A stretch of DNA of 64,000 bases from assembly GCF_033441515.1 (NCBI RefSeq), contig NZ_JAWQJT010000003.1:1-64000 (forward strand), written 5' to 3'. Positions 17,956-26,372 of this stretch are shown here, in pieces. The notes beneath the pieces are model-generated. The model saw nothing but the letters and a program-made list of their open reading frames with translations. It made no database searches and was not told the DNA's origin. How positions within the stretch are numbered: position 1 is the first letter of the stretch; every line of letters starts with the position of its first letter. This DNA comes from Amycolatopsis solani (GTDB taxonomy: Bacteria > Actinomycetota > Actinomycetes > Mycobacteriales > Pseudonocardiaceae). Made by a program: the position numbers and the translations under genes.

Positions 17956-18036
17956 TGAACCGACCCGGCGTCCGCCGACGCGAAGCGGACGCTCAAGGAG
18001 CACTTCGAATACCTGCCCGACTGGCAGTGCCGGCCT
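17956..18036 (+). other. Short gap with a possible coding remnant
   Basis: In the frame starting after the stop at 17956, bases 17971-18027 read SADAKRTLKEHFEYLPDWQ, which looks like real protein composition, but the run has no start codon or ribosome site and simply continues into the antisense of the next gene. It may be a fragment of a lost gene. I assign no function. Confidence 0.25.
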
Positions 18037-19056
18037 TCAGCAGCCGCGGTGGTACGCGACCGCCCGTTTCCGGGTCGTGCCCGGCCAGGTGATCGTGGCG
18101 GCCAGCGTCCCGTCGTCGGTGAGGCCGGCGGGTCCCGGTGCCGCGTTGAAGTCGGGGTCGCCGGCCAGATCCGCGGTGGGCACGCCGTTCTCCCAGACCC
18201 GGAGTTCGTAGTTTTCCGGGTCGAACGTGTGGGCCACGCCGACCATCGTCGTGCCGGCGTCGAGGAACAGCGTGTCGGCGGCTTCGGTGGTCGTGTGCAC
18301 GACGTGGCCGTCCAGGTCCGCCTCGATGGCGACCATGGTCAGCTCGGGTGTGACGACCGAAGCCGCGATGCGCCCGCCGTGGAACGCCTCGAGCAGGACC
18401 GAACCGCCGGGGTAGAGCGGCGGGAGCTGCCGGTAGCCGCCGCCGGCGGCGCGGACGAACACCTCGCCCGAGCGCTCGCCGATGTCGGTGTAGAGCAGGA
18501 CGCGGCCCTGCTCGTCGACGTCGACCGGGTAGGTGTCGTACAGGTGCTGGGGATCCGGGTTGAGGACTTCGGCGGTGCCCGGCCGGGCGGCGGCCCAGAG
18601 CACCGGGTGGACGTCGCTGAACTCACCGTAGGCGACGCCGACGACGTCACCGGCGTTGTTGATGTGCGTGGCCTTGGCGGACCGGAACCCTTGCGGCATG
18701 GGCAGGTTCACGAACTGGCCATTGCGGTAGACAACCGGCTTGGCGGCCCACCAGTCCCCGGTTCCGCCGTCCCCCACGACGTCTCCGGAGGAGTTGATGT
18801 CGCGCGCCTCGGTCAGGTGGAACGACGAGACGATCTGGCCGCCGTGCCACCGCACGGTCGGGGTCGCGGTGTCGCTGCGCGCTTGCCCGAGGAACCAGCC
18901 GCCCTCCGCTGCCGCGAAAACGTAGCTGCTGGTGTAGGGCGACGGCAACGCCAGCGGCGTCATCGTCCAGGTGCAGCCCGCCGCGGCCGCCGGTGACACG
19001 CCGGGCAGGCAGGCGGCGGCGAGCAGCGCCACCACTGTGAGAGTTCGCTTGAGCAT
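18037..19056 (-). CDS. Secreted protein with HAF-like beta repeats
   Basis: 339 residues with a signal peptide (MLKRTLTVVALLAAACLPGVSPAAAA, cleavage near residue 26). The mature part holds several DINSSGDVVG, HINNAGDVVG and VDEQGRVLL-like words, spaced like the HAF repeats that form beta-propeller-type extracellular proteins. No catalytic motif is seen. It stands alone between the epoxide hydrolase remnant region and a regulator gene. Function unknown. Confidence 0.75.
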   Translation of the reverse strand: MLKRTLTVVALLAAACLPGVSPAAAAGCTWTMTPLALPSPYTSSYVFAAAEGGWFLGQARSDTATPTVRWHGGQIVSSFHLTEARDINSSGDVVGDGGTGDWWAAKPVVYRNGQFVNLPMPQGFRSAKATHINNAGDVVGVAYGEFSDVHPVLWAAARPGTAEVLNPDPQHLYDTYPVDVDEQGRVLLYTDIGERSGEVFVRAAGGGYRQLPPLYPGGSVLLEAFHGGRIAASVVTPELTMVAIEADLDGHVVHTTTEAADTLFLDAGTTMVGVAHTFDPENYELRVWENGVPTADLAGDPDFNAAPGPAGLTDDGTLAATITWPGTTRKRAVAYHRGC

Positions 19057-19123
19057 GGTTCCCCCTGGGATCGGCCGACGCCGCCCCCACGCCCAGCGGC
19101 CCCGGCCGGTTTAGCCTCGGACG

Positions 19124-20332
19124 TCAGGACAGGTCCAGTGCGCTCACGAACAACGCGGCGACGGCGGCCCGGTGCTCGGGGCTGTCCTCCCACCGCAGGC
19201 GGCGCCCGGCCTCCACGACCACGCCGAAGCCGGCGTGCACCAGCACCCGTGCCTGGCGCGCGTCGAGGTCCGGCCGGGCTTGCCGCAGGTGCTGCTCCCA
19301 GACGGCGATGTGCTCGCGCTGCGCCGCGACCAGGGGGCGGCGCAACCCGGCGGGCAGGCCGGCGACCTCGGCGTCGGCCACGCTGGTGAGGGCGTGCTGC
19401 TCGAAGCTGTAGGCCACGTAGGTCGCCGTCAGCGCGAGCAGGGCGTCGCGCGCGCCGGTCACCCCGCGCAGGTTGTGCTCGACCGCCTGGGCCAGCAGGC
19501 CGGCCGCCTGCAGGCACGCCGCCGCCAGGATGTCGGCCTTGCCGGGGAAGTACCGGTAGAGCCCGGACGGCACCAGTCCCACGGCTTCGGCGATCATCCC
19601 GTTGGTGACGGCGGCGAACCCCGCCCGTTCGAACAGCGGGACGGCGGCCGCGAGGATCTCCGACCGCCGCGTGCGCGGGAGGGGCACGGCGGGCAGTTCG
19701 ACGAGCGGCTCGCCCGCGAGCGCCCGCCGGGTGTCGGTCGCGGCCACGCGCAGCGCGGACGCCAGCAGGAGGTCTTCGACGCGCCGCCGGGCGATCGAGT
19801 TGTGGTGCATCGTGATCGAGCCGATCGCGCCCAGTGCCGCCACCGCCCGCAGGTGCTCGCCCGGCCCCGGGTGCTCGCGCCGGATCGCGTCCGCCACCCG
19901 GCCGACGACGTGCGCGAACTTCCCCTTGAGCACACGGCGGTCGTCGCGCTCGAGGTAGCGGGCCTCCCACCGGTACAGGCCGCCCGCCCCGCGGTGGGCG
20001 ACGGTGACCCGGGTGACGGCGGCCAGGACGTCCGCTGCCGTCCCGCCGGGCGGCACCGCCGCGACGAGCCGGTCCGCCATGACGTTCGCGCACTCGGCGA
20101 ACAGCGCGTACTTGTTCGGGAAGTGCCGGTACAGCGCGGCCGCGGTGATGCCGACGGCGGCCGCGATGTCCTCCATGGACGCCGAGTGGTAGCCGCGCTC
20201 GCTGAACACCGTGGCGGCCGCTTCGACGATGAGCTGCTTGCGGTTGCGCGGCCGGGCCGCCGCGGCCGGCCCGGCGGTCACCGCGGCCGCCGGGCGGGGG
20301 TGCGCGGGAGCGGGGCCATGCCCGCCAGTCAA
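19124..20332 (-). CDS. Tandem (two-domain) TetR family regulator, divergent from the Lcp-like gene
   Basis: 402 residues, about twice a normal TetR. Two complete HTH domains are visible: residues about 29-85 (LIVEAAATVFSERGYHSAS, then VGITAAALYRHFPNKYAL) and about 222-275 (EILAAAVPLFERAGFAAV, then VGLVPSGLYRYFPGKADIL). The C-terminal helical domain follows the second. The frame starts with TTG at 20332; a GTG at 20281 is an alternative, and neither has a good ribosome site. It is divergent from a DUF2236 oxygenase gene. TetR regulators next to lcp are known in rubber-degrading actinobacteria, so it may control that gene. Confidence 0.85.
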   Translation of the reverse strand: MTGGHGPAPAHPRPAAAVTAGPAAAARPRNRKQLIVEAAATVFSERGYHSASMEDIAAAVGITAAALYRHFPNKYALFAECANVMADRLVAAVPPGGTAADVLAAVTRVTVAHRGAGGLYRWEARYLERDDRRVLKGKFAHVVGRVADAIRREHPGPGEHLRAVAALGAIGSITMHHNSIARRRVEDLLLASALRVAATDTRRALAGEPLVELPAVPLPRTRRSEILAAAVPLFERAGFAAVTNGMIAEAVGLVPSGLYRYFPGKADILAAACLQAAGLLAQAVEHNLRGVTGARDALLALTATYVAYSFEQHALTSVADAEVAGLPAGLRRPLVAAQREHIAVWEQHLRQARPDLDARQARVLVHAGFGVVVEAGRRLRWEDSPEHRAAVAALFVSALDLS

Positions 20333-20461
20333 CCACGAACCGGACCCGGCACTTGCCCGCCGCGCTATGTTAATGGAGAATCTCGTACTGGACTTGCTCG
20401 TAGCACGACGTTTGTCGAGGCTTCATCCAGGTACTGCCTACCGAGGAAGCTAGGTAAGTAA

Positions 20462-21655
20462 ATGAGCAATCTCAGCCGGAGGAACGCTCTTTCGCTCGGC
20501 GTCGCACTGGGTCTGGTGAGCGCGGCGAACGCCGTCCCGGCCTGGGCGTCGGCCGGCGGTGCCGCCGCGGGCGCGGATCCGTGGTGGACGTGGGACGACG
20601 AGGTGGACCGCATCATGGCGGGCGTCCTCGGCACCGGCGGCGTCCCCGCGGTCAACACCGCGCTGCGGCCGTGGGTGAACAACGACGACCCGCTGCCCAC
20701 CGGCCTGCCCGCCGACCTCGCCGGCTACCTGCAGCAGGTCAACCGGCTGCCGTCCTGGGCCGACGCGGCCAAGCTGCGCCGCGCCGCCGACTTCAACCGC
20801 CGCAAGGACACCTACCTGTTCCTGCTCTACGGCCTGGGCAGCGGCATCATGAGCACGGTGATCCCGCGGGAGGCCAAGTCGGTCTACTGGTCCGCGGGCG
20901 GGGCGAACATGCAGGACCGCGCGGCGAAGACGTTCACCTTCGGCTACGACCTGAGCGACCTGAACGCGTTCGAACCCGGGGGCCAGTTCGTGGTCACCGC
21001 GAACAAAACCCGCCTGGTGCACGCCGCGGTGCGCCACCTGCTGCCCCAGTCGCCGCACTGGAAGGCGGTCGCCGACGAGCAGATCCCGATCAGCAACGGC
21101 GACATCCTGGTGACCTTCCACAGCCTCGGCACCTACGTGCACCGGAAGCTGCTGGAATGGCGCGTCCCGATGTCGGCCGCGGACGAAGAGGCGTTCCTGC
21201 ACCAGTGGCAGGTCGCCATCCACCTGCTCGGCGTCCGCGACGAGTTCATCCCGAAGACGTGGGCCGAAGCCGACGCGCAGTCGACGCGGGTGCTCACCCC
21301 GCTCCTCTCGCCGACGACGGAGGGCAAGGAACTGGCGGAGGACCTGCTCGGCCTGACCGCGCAGATCGACCTGGGCGTCACGCGGGGATTCCTCAACGAG
21401 TTCGTCCGCTACGCCCTCAGCGACGCGGTCGGCGACTGGCTCGGCCTGCGCCGCGACTACGCGGCCGCGACGCTGATCCGCACCGGCTGGCCGGCCTACA
21501 TCGCCTTCCGGGAAGGGCTGCTGCCGATCGCGCCGGCCGGGTTCTACCTGTTCGACCAGTTCATCCGCGCCATCGCGATGCTGTTCCTGAACAAGGTCAG
21601 CTCGCCGACGACGACCCCGATCACGATCCCGACGGGCAACCGGCCGGGGGCCTGA
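20462..21655 (+). CDS. Tat-exported Lcp/MpaB-family (DUF2236) heme oxygenase, possible latex-clearing protein
   Basis: 397 residues. A twin-arginine leader (NLSRRNALSLGVALGL) indicates export of a folded, cofactor-bearing protein. The DUF2236 fold is shown by FTFGYDLSDLNAF, KTRLVHAAVRHLLPQSPHW (about 182-200, with Arg184, His187 and His192 as heme-site candidates), DILVTFHSLGTYVHRKL and the closing helices. Length matches secreted rubber oxygenases (about 400 residues), which cleave poly(cis-1,4-isoprene) to aldehydes and ketones. The ATG follows AGGTAAGTAA. The divergent tandem TetR supports the comparison with lcp/lcpR. DUF2236 also covers other oxygenases, so rubber cleavage is not certain. 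Confidence 0.7.
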   Translation: MSNLSRRNALSLGVALGLVSAANAVPAWASAGGAAAGADPWWTWDDEVDRIMAGVLGTGGVPAVNTALRPWVNNDDPLPTGLPADLAGYLQQVNRLPSWADAAKLRRAADFNRRKDTYLFLLYGLGSGIMSTVIPREAKSVYWSAGGANMQDRAAKTFTFGYDLSDLNAFEPGGQFVVTANKTRLVHAAVRHLLPQSPHWKAVADEQIPISNGDILVTFHSLGTYVHRKLLEWRVPMSAADEEAFLHQWQVAIHLLGVRDEFIPKTWAEADAQSTRVLTPLLSPTTEGKELAEDLLGLTAQIDLGVTRGFLNEFVRYALSDAVGDWLGLRRDYAAATLIRTGWPAYIAFREGLLPIAPAGFYLFDQFIRAIAMLFLNKVSSPTTTPITIPTGNRPGA

Positions 21656-21723
21656 CCTCCGTCAGGGCCTGGCCACCACCGAAGCGACCGCTTAGTATGG
21701 TGGCCGACCCCGAGGAGGCGGCC

Positions 21724-22512
21724 TTGTCCACTGTGGATGGTGTGCGGTACGCGGCGGACGGCGCGGTCGCGACGCTGACGTTCGACAAACCCGCCCGCAG
21801 CAACGCGATGGACGTCCCGATGCAGGCCCGCTACGGCGCCCTGCTGCGGCAGGCCGACGCGGACGCCGCCGTCCGCGCGGTCGTCGTCACCGGGGCGGGC
21901 AAGGCGTTCTGCCCCGGTGCCGACCTGGGGCTGCTCGACGGCCTCGCCGCCGCTCCCCCGGCCGGGGGCGGCGGGCACGAGAACTTCCGGGACGTCCTGG
22001 CGGCGTCGTCGGTCGGGGTTCCCGTGGTCGCCGCGATCAACGGCGGGTGCGCCGGGCTGGGCTTCGTCATCGCCTGCTCGGCGGACGTCCGCTTCGCCGC
22101 CGCGGGCGCCAAGTTCACCACGGCGTTCGCGCGGCGCGGGCTGATCGCCGAGTACGGCGTCGCGAAGCTGCTGCCGGAGCTCGTCGGCCAGGGACGGGCC
22201 CGTGACCTGCTGCTGTCCGGCCGCACGTTCACCGCGGAGCAGGCCCTGGACTACGGCCTGGTCCAGGAGGTCGTGCCGGCCGGGGAACTGGCGCTTCGAG
22301 CTCACGCGTACGCGACCGAGCTGGCGACCTACAGCGCGCCCCGCTCGATGGCCGTGATGAAGCAGCAGTTCGGGCGGGAGGCGTCCCTGACGCTCGAAGA
22401 GGCCGCGCGGGAGGCCACGGCGCTGATGATCGAGTCGTTCGGCCGTCCCGAACTGGCCGAGGGACTGGCCAGCTGGAACGAACGCCGTCCCCCGGAGTTC
22501 CCGGACCGATGA
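21724..22512 (+). CDS. Enoyl-CoA hydratase/isomerase family protein
   Basis: 262 residues of the crotonase fold. The oxyanion-hole segments are FCPGADLG (about residue 60) and INGGCAGLGFVIACSADVRFAA (about 105-125). LIAEYGVAK carries the Glu usually seen in the second catalytic position, while the first catalytic position reads TTAFARRG and lacks the common Glu, so hydration may be altered. The TTG start at 21724 is chosen because GAGGAGG stands 5 bases before it; an in-frame ATG at 21697 lacks such a site. It likely acts on a CoA thioester in fatty or aromatic acid breakdown. It is followed by the RibD-type gene. Confidence 0.88.
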   Translation: MSTVDGVRYAADGAVATLTFDKPARSNAMDVPMQARYGALLRQADADAAVRAVVVTGAGKAFCPGADLGLLDGLAAAPPAGGGGHENFRDVLAASSVGVPVVAAINGGCAGLGFVIACSADVRFAAAGAKFTTAFARRGLIAEYGVAKLLPELVGQGRARDLLLSGRTFTAEQALDYGLVQEVVPAGELALRAHAYATELATYSAPRSMAVMKQQFGREASLTLEEAAREATALMIESFGRPELAEGLASWNERRPPEFPDR

Positions 22513-22571
22513 GTTTCCGCGGCCCGGCCGGTCGGTACTCCCGACCGACGCCACCACGGAAAGCAGGTCCC

Positions 22572-23084
22572 ATGGCCAAGCTGCTCTACGCCTTCAGCAC
22601 GTCCCTCGACGGGTTCATCGCCGGCCCCGGCGGGGACATGTCCTGGCTGACGCCCTTCCTCGGGCCCGACCCGGTCGTCGACGAGCTCATCCCGCGGATC
22701 GGCGCCCTGCTCGTCGGGCGCCGCACCTACGGCGGCGACGACCCCCACCGCGGCACCGAAGCCGAGGGCAAGCCGTTCGGCGGGGGCTGGGACGGCCCGC
22801 AGTTCGTGCTCACCCACCGGCCCGCGGCCCCCGCGCCCGGCATCACCTTCGTCGGCGACCTGGCGGAAGCCGTCGCCGCGGCGAAGGAAGCCGCCGGGGA
22901 CGAGTACGTCAACGTCCTCGGCGCCGACGTCGCCCGCCAGTGCCTCGAAGCCGGGCTGCTGGACGAGATCCTCGCCCTGCCGGTCCCAGTGCTCCTCGGC
23001 GACGGCGTCCGGATGTTCGACCGGCCCGGCGGCGAGCCGGTCGCGCTCGAACTCCTCGCGCCGAACTGGTACCGCGTCCGCTAG
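22572..23084 (+). CDS. RibD C-terminal domain (dihydrofolate reductase-like) protein
   Basis: 170 residues of the bacterial RibD-like reductase family: LLYAFSTSLDGFIAG at the N-terminus, LLVGRRTYGG as the nucleotide-binding helix, FVLTHRP, and VNVLGADVARQCLEAGLLDEI as the pyridine nucleotide loop and helix. The family uses NADPH; the substrate is unknown, and this is not the folate-pathway enzyme by length or motif. The ATG at 22572 has an AGCAGG site. The last 72 bases including the stop are repeated almost exactly at 23211-23282, on the far side of a repeat element. Confidence 0.85.
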   Translation: MAKLLYAFSTSLDGFIAGPGGDMSWLTPFLGPDPVVDELIPRIGALLVGRRTYGGDDPHRGTEAEGKPFGGGWDGPQFVLTHRPAAPAPGITFVGDLAEAVAAAKEAAGDEYVNVLGADVARQCLEAGLLDEILALPVPVLLGDGVRMFDRPGGEPVALELLAPNWYRVR

Positions 23085-23089
23085 GGCCG
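23018..23089 (+). repeat. Direct repeat copy A: 3' end of the RibD-type gene
   Basis: 72 bases ending just beyond the RibD-type stop are repeated at 23211-23282 with only two mismatches. The copies are offset by 193 bases and enclose the palindromic element at 23121-23205. Confidence 0.9.
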
Positions 23090-23120
23090 AGTTCCGCAAG
23101 CCGGTTGATGTTCGGGACGA

Positions 23121-23205
23121 GCGCCCCAATGTGGCGTTCGGTGCGTCCAGCGCACCCAATGTGGCGTTCGGTGCGTCCAGCGCACCCAATGCCACATTGG
23201 GGCGC
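23121..23205. repeat. 85-base palindromic repeat element with two 30-base tandem units
   Basis: The ends GCGCCCCAATGTGGC (23121-23135) and GCCACATTGGGGCGC (23191-23205) are perfect inverted repeats. Between them, a 30-base unit occurs twice in tandem (23131-23160 and 23161-23190); each unit contains a GGTGCG-TCCAG-CGCACC mini-hairpin. A truncated copy in opposite orientation lies at 118-162. The structure resembles a non-coding miniature or REP-like element. Confidence 0.85.
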
Positions 23206-23210
23206 GTGCC

Positions 23211-23282
23211 CGACCGGCCCCGCGGCGAGCCGGTCGCGCTCGAACTCCTGGCGCCGAACTGGTACCGCGTCCGCTAGGGCCG
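23211..23282 (+). repeat. Direct repeat copy B: duplicated RibD 3' end overlapping the carboxyltransferase stop
   Basis: This copy encodes the last 20 or so residues of the RibD-type protein and its TAG again, without the rest of the gene. The stop codon of the convergent carboxyltransferase gene (23274-23276) lies inside it. This suggests that the two convergent genes once abutted at a shared CTAG and were separated by duplication around the repeat element. Confidence 0.85.
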
Positions 23283-24821
23283 CGTCCCGAACGACGGCGG
23301 GCCCGCCAGCCTCGGCAGCACCGCGTAGGCGTCGCCGATCCACTCGCACAGCCGCGAGCGGGTCTCGCGCGGGTCGATGACGTCCTCGACCGAAAAGCGC
23401 TCCGCCGTCCGGAACGGCGAGCGCACTGCGTCCAGGCGCGCGCGGATCTCCTCGATCCGCGCCGCCCGGTCCGGCGCCTCGTCCAGTTCCGCGCGGTAGG
23501 CCGCCTCGATGCCGCCTTCGACCGGCAGGGAGCCCCAATCGCCGGAGGGCCAGGCCCAGCGGCGGACCAGGCGGTGGCGGTTGACCTGGCCCGCGCCGCC
23601 GACGCCGAACACGCGCCGGACGATCACCTCGGCCATCGGCACCCGCGCCTGGTAGACCGCCGTGACCGCGCGGGCGCCGTGGCGGATCGCGCCCGCGCGC
23701 TCGGCCGCCGCGCCGATCACCATGCCCGCCTGGTCGGTCAGCGACACCAGGGGCAGGTGGAACGTCTCGCAGAGGTCGACCAGCCGGGTCATGACGTCGG
23801 CACCCTCGGGGGTCAGCGTCGCGCCGCGGTAGGGGTCGGTGGCCAGGACACCGACCGGGTGGCCGTTCAGCCGCGCCAATCCCGCGTACGCCGAGCCGCC
23901 CGACACGGCGTAGTCGAACACCGAGCCCGCGTCGAAGACGCCGTCCAGCAGCGGCCGCAGGCGGTACGGCCGGCGCCGGTTGCGCGGCACGAGCGAAAGC
24001 AGCCCTTCGTCGGCGCGGTCCACCGGGTCCGTCGTGGACCCCACCGGCGGCACGGAGTCCACGGAGGACGGCAGGTACGACAGGAACTGTTTCACCACCG
24101 CGAAAGCCTCGGCTTCGGACGCCACGATCCGGTCGACCGCGCCGCTGCGCCGGTGCACGTCCGCGCCGCCGAGCTCTTCCTTGGTGAGGTCCTCCCCCGT
24201 CGCGTGCTTGACCACCGGCGGCCCGGCGACGAACAGCTGCCCGGCGCCTTCGACCAGGACGTTGAGGTGCGACATCACCGCCCGCGCGGCCCCGAGCCCG
24301 GCCACCGGGCCCAGGCAGAGCGCGACCACCGGGACCGTCGAAAGGTTGTCCACCACGAGGTCCCAGCCCGGGTTGACCGGGACGTAGGTGAACCCGTGCT
24401 GCTCCAGCATCTTGACGCTGCCGCCGCCCCCGGTGCCCTCGATCAGCCGCACCAGCGGCAGCCGCAGCTCGTGGGCCAGCCGTTCGGCGTGGACCTGCTT
24501 CTCCATGATCGCGGCGTCGGCGGCGCCGCCTCGGACGGTGAAGTCGTCACCGCCGAGCGCCACCCGCCTGCCGTCGAGCCGGGCGGTGCCGAGCACGAAG
24601 TTGGCCGGGGTGAACGACGCCAGCTCACCGTCCACATAGGACGCCGTACCGGCCAGCGCGCCGATCTCGTCGAAGCTGCCGGGGTCGGCGAGCGCGGCGA
24701 TCCGCTCCCGGACCGTCGAGCGCCCGGCGGCGTGCTGGCGGGCCACCTTCTCCGGTCCGCCCATGCGTTCGGCCAGCTCGCGCCGCCGGGCCAGCTCGTC
24801 GACCTCCGGCTGCCAGCTCAT
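23274..24821 (-). CDS. Acyl-CoA carboxylase, carboxyltransferase (beta) subunit
   Basis: 515 residues, the biotin-dependent carboxyltransferase fold (two crotonase-like halves). N-terminal half: RSTVRERIAALADPGSFDEIG, VALGGDDFTVRGGAAD, LIEGTGGGGSVKMLE and GPVAGLGAARAVMSH; C-terminal half: GVLATDPYRGATLTPEGADVM, DQAGMVIGAAAERAGAIRHGARAV. It transfers carboxylate from carboxybiotin to an acyl-CoA, so it needs a biotin carboxylase/BCCP subunit, which is not nearby. The ATG overlaps the stop of the upstream SDR gene by 4 bases, making it the last gene of a three-gene operon. Substrate unknown. Confidence 0.9.
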   Translation of the reverse strand: MSWQPEVDELARRRELAERMGGPEKVARQHAAGRSTVRERIAALADPGSFDEIGALAGTASYVDGELASFTPANFVLGTARLDGRRVALGGDDFTVRGGAADAAIMEKQVHAERLAHELRLPLVRLIEGTGGGGSVKMLEQHGFTYVPVNPGWDLVVDNLSTVPVVALCLGPVAGLGAARAVMSHLNVLVEGAGQLFVAGPPVVKHATGEDLTKEELGGADVHRRSGAVDRIVASEAEAFAVVKQFLSYLPSSVDSVPPVGSTTDPVDRADEGLLSLVPRNRRRPYRLRPLLDGVFDAGSVFDYAVSGGSAYAGLARLNGHPVGVLATDPYRGATLTPEGADVMTRLVDLCETFHLPLVSLTDQAGMVIGAAAERAGAIRHGARAVTAVYQARVPMAEVIVRRVFGVGGAGQVNRHRLVRRWAWPSGDWGSLPVEGGIEAAYRAELDEAPDRAARIEEIRARLDAVRSPFRTAERFSVEDVIDPRETRSRLCEWIGDAYAVLPRLAGPPSFGTRP

Positions 24822-25588
24822 TCCGCCTCGAGCGCCGCTTCGACCTTGCGCTGCAGCTTGTTCATCCCGCCGAGCCAGCGGTCGGTCTGCGTCGCGCGCG
24901 CCGCGTAGTAGTCCGCGACCTCCGGGTGCGGCAGGACCAGGAACTGCTTCGACTCCATCGCCGCGAACAGCGCGTCCGCCACCTGCTCGGGTTCGATCGC
25001 CGACGCGCCCATCAGCAGCTGACCGGCGGTGCCGGTGCTCTCCAGCATCGCCGTGCGCACACCCTGCGGGCAGATCGCCTGCACGGTGATCCCGCGGTGC
25101 CGGTAGGTCGCCGACAGGTACTCGGCGAACGCGAGCGCGCCGTGCTTGGTGACCGAGTACGGCGCCGAACCGAGGCTGGTCAGCAGGCCGGCCGCGGACA
25201 CCGTCGCGATGAAGTGCCCCTCGCCGCGTTCGAGCCACGCGGGCAGCAGCTGGTTCGCCGCGCGGACGTGGGACATGACGTTGACGTCCCAGGTGCGCGC
25301 CCAGACCTCCTCGGGGCTTTCCGCGCCGCCGAAGGGCGCGATGCCCGCGTTGGCGCAGAAGACGTCGATCTCGCCCAGTGCCGCGCGGGCGCTCTCGATC
25401 AGCTTCGTGACGCCGTCGACGCTCGCGACGTCGCCGGCGAACGCCGTGCCGCCGATCTCCTTCGCGACTTCGGCGGCCTTGTCCCCGTCGAGGTCGGCCA
25501 CGACGACCTGGGCACCGCCGGCGGCGAAACGGCGGGCCAGCGCGGCGCCGATGCCGCCGCCACCCCCGGTGACGACGACGCCGGTCAC
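24818..25588 (-). CDS. Short-chain dehydrogenase/reductase
   Basis: 256 residues, classical SDR: TGGGGGIGAALARRFA (cofactor glycine motif, residues 7-22), VVADLDGDKAAEV (acidic residue suggesting NAD), CANAGIAPFGG, the catalytic Ser in TVSAAG and YSVTKHGALAF (Tyr/Lys). It oxidises or reduces an alcohol/ketone, probably on an acyl-CoA intermediate. The GTG start overlaps the upstream SDR stop by GTGA, and its own stop overlaps the carboxyltransferase start, so all three are tightly coupled. Confidence 0.9.
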   Translation of the reverse strand: MTGVVVTGGGGGIGAALARRFAAGGAQVVVADLDGDKAAEVAKEIGGTAFAGDVASVDGVTKLIESARAALGEIDVFCANAGIAPFGGAESPEEVWARTWDVNVMSHVRAANQLLPAWLERGEGHFIATVSAAGLLTSLGSAPYSVTKHGALAFAEYLSATYRHRGITVQAICPQGVRTAMLESTGTAGQLLMGASAIEPEQVADALFAAMESKQFLVLPHPEVADYYAARATQTDRWLGGMNKLQRKVEAALEAE

Positions 25589-26337
25589 AGGCCACCGCCG
25601 AGGGTCACGCCGCCGTCGAGCACCACGGTCTGGCCGGTGATCCAGCCCGCGTCGTCGGACAGCAGGAAGGCGACCGCGCCCGCGATGTCGGCCGGGACGC
25701 CGAGCCGCTTCAGCGGGTACGCCGAGGCGACCTCCTCTTCGCGGCCCTCGTACAGCGCGGTCGCGAACTTCGTCTTGACCACGGCCGGCGCGACGGCGTT
25801 GACCCGGATCTTCGGCCCGAGCTCGGCCCCGAGCTCGACGGTCAGCCGGATCAGCGCGGCCTTGCTGACGCCGTACATCCCGATGCCGGGCGAAGCGCCG
25901 AGACCGGCGACGGAAGCGACGTTGACGACGGCACCGCCGTGCTCGCCCATCCACGCGTCGCGGGCGCGCTTGGTCCAGCCCAGCGGTGCGAGCACGTTGA
26001 CGCCGAAGATCTTGGCCGCGGCCGCCGGGTCGATGTCCAGGGTGGGCCCGTAGACCGGGTTGATGCCGGTGTTGTTGACCAGGTAGTCGAGCCGGCCGAA
26101 GGTCTCGATCGTCTTGGCGACCGCCTCGTCCTGGTGGTCGGTGTCGTCGGCCTTCCCGGGCACGAACATGGCGACGTCCGGGCCGCCGAGGGAGTTCACG
26201 GCCTCTTCGAGGGCCTCCGGCTTGCGCGCGGTGATGCACACCTTGGCGCCGCGTTCGACGAGCGTCTTCGCGATCCCGAGGCCGATGCCCCGGCTGGCCC
26301 CGGTGACGATCGCGACGCGATCCTTGAACGAGTTCAC
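25585..26337 (-). CDS. Short-chain dehydrogenase/reductase, first gene of the operon
   Basis: 250 residues, classical SDR: VTGASRGIGLGIAKTL (residues 10-25), CITARKPEAL (Arg suggesting NADP preference), NNTGINPVYG, VNVASVAGLGASPGIGMYGVSKAAL with Ser/Tyr/Lys, and the C-terminal ITGQTVVLDGG. The GTG at 26337 is chosen for the GAAGGAGA site 9 bases upstream; an upstream in-frame start lacks one. It heads the operon SDR, SDR, carboxyltransferase. A TetR-like site resembling that of the acyl-CoA ligase operon lies about 36 bases upstream. Confidence 0.9.
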   Translation of the reverse strand: MNSFKDRVAIVTGASRGIGLGIAKTLVERGAKVCITARKPEALEEAVNSLGGPDVAMFVPGKADDTDHQDEAVAKTIETFGRLDYLVNNTGINPVYGPTLDIDPAAAAKIFGVNVLAPLGWTKRARDAWMGEHGGAVVNVASVAGLGASPGIGMYGVSKAALIRLTVELGAELGPKIRVNAVAPAVVKTKFATALYEGREEEVASAYPLKRLGVPADIAGAVAFLLSDDAGWITGQTVVLDGGVTLGGGL

Positions 26338-26372
26338 GGCAGTGTGTCTCCTTCGTGTGGTGCCCGGCACAT

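Noticed and set aside
22530..22546. GGTCGG-TACTC-CCGACC as an operator for the RibD-type gene
   Set aside because: It is a short GC-rich inverted repeat between two same-strand genes; it may be chance at this GC content and there is no matching second site.
23121..23205. CRISPR array
   Set aside because: The 30-base units are directly adjacent with no variable spacers and are bounded by inverted ends, which fits a palindromic repeat element and not a CRISPR.
24822..25595. Fusion of SDR and carboxyltransferase into one 773-residue protein
   Set aside because: The upstream extension is a different-frame shadow of the SDR gene; the carboxyltransferase has its own ATG overlapping the SDR stop.
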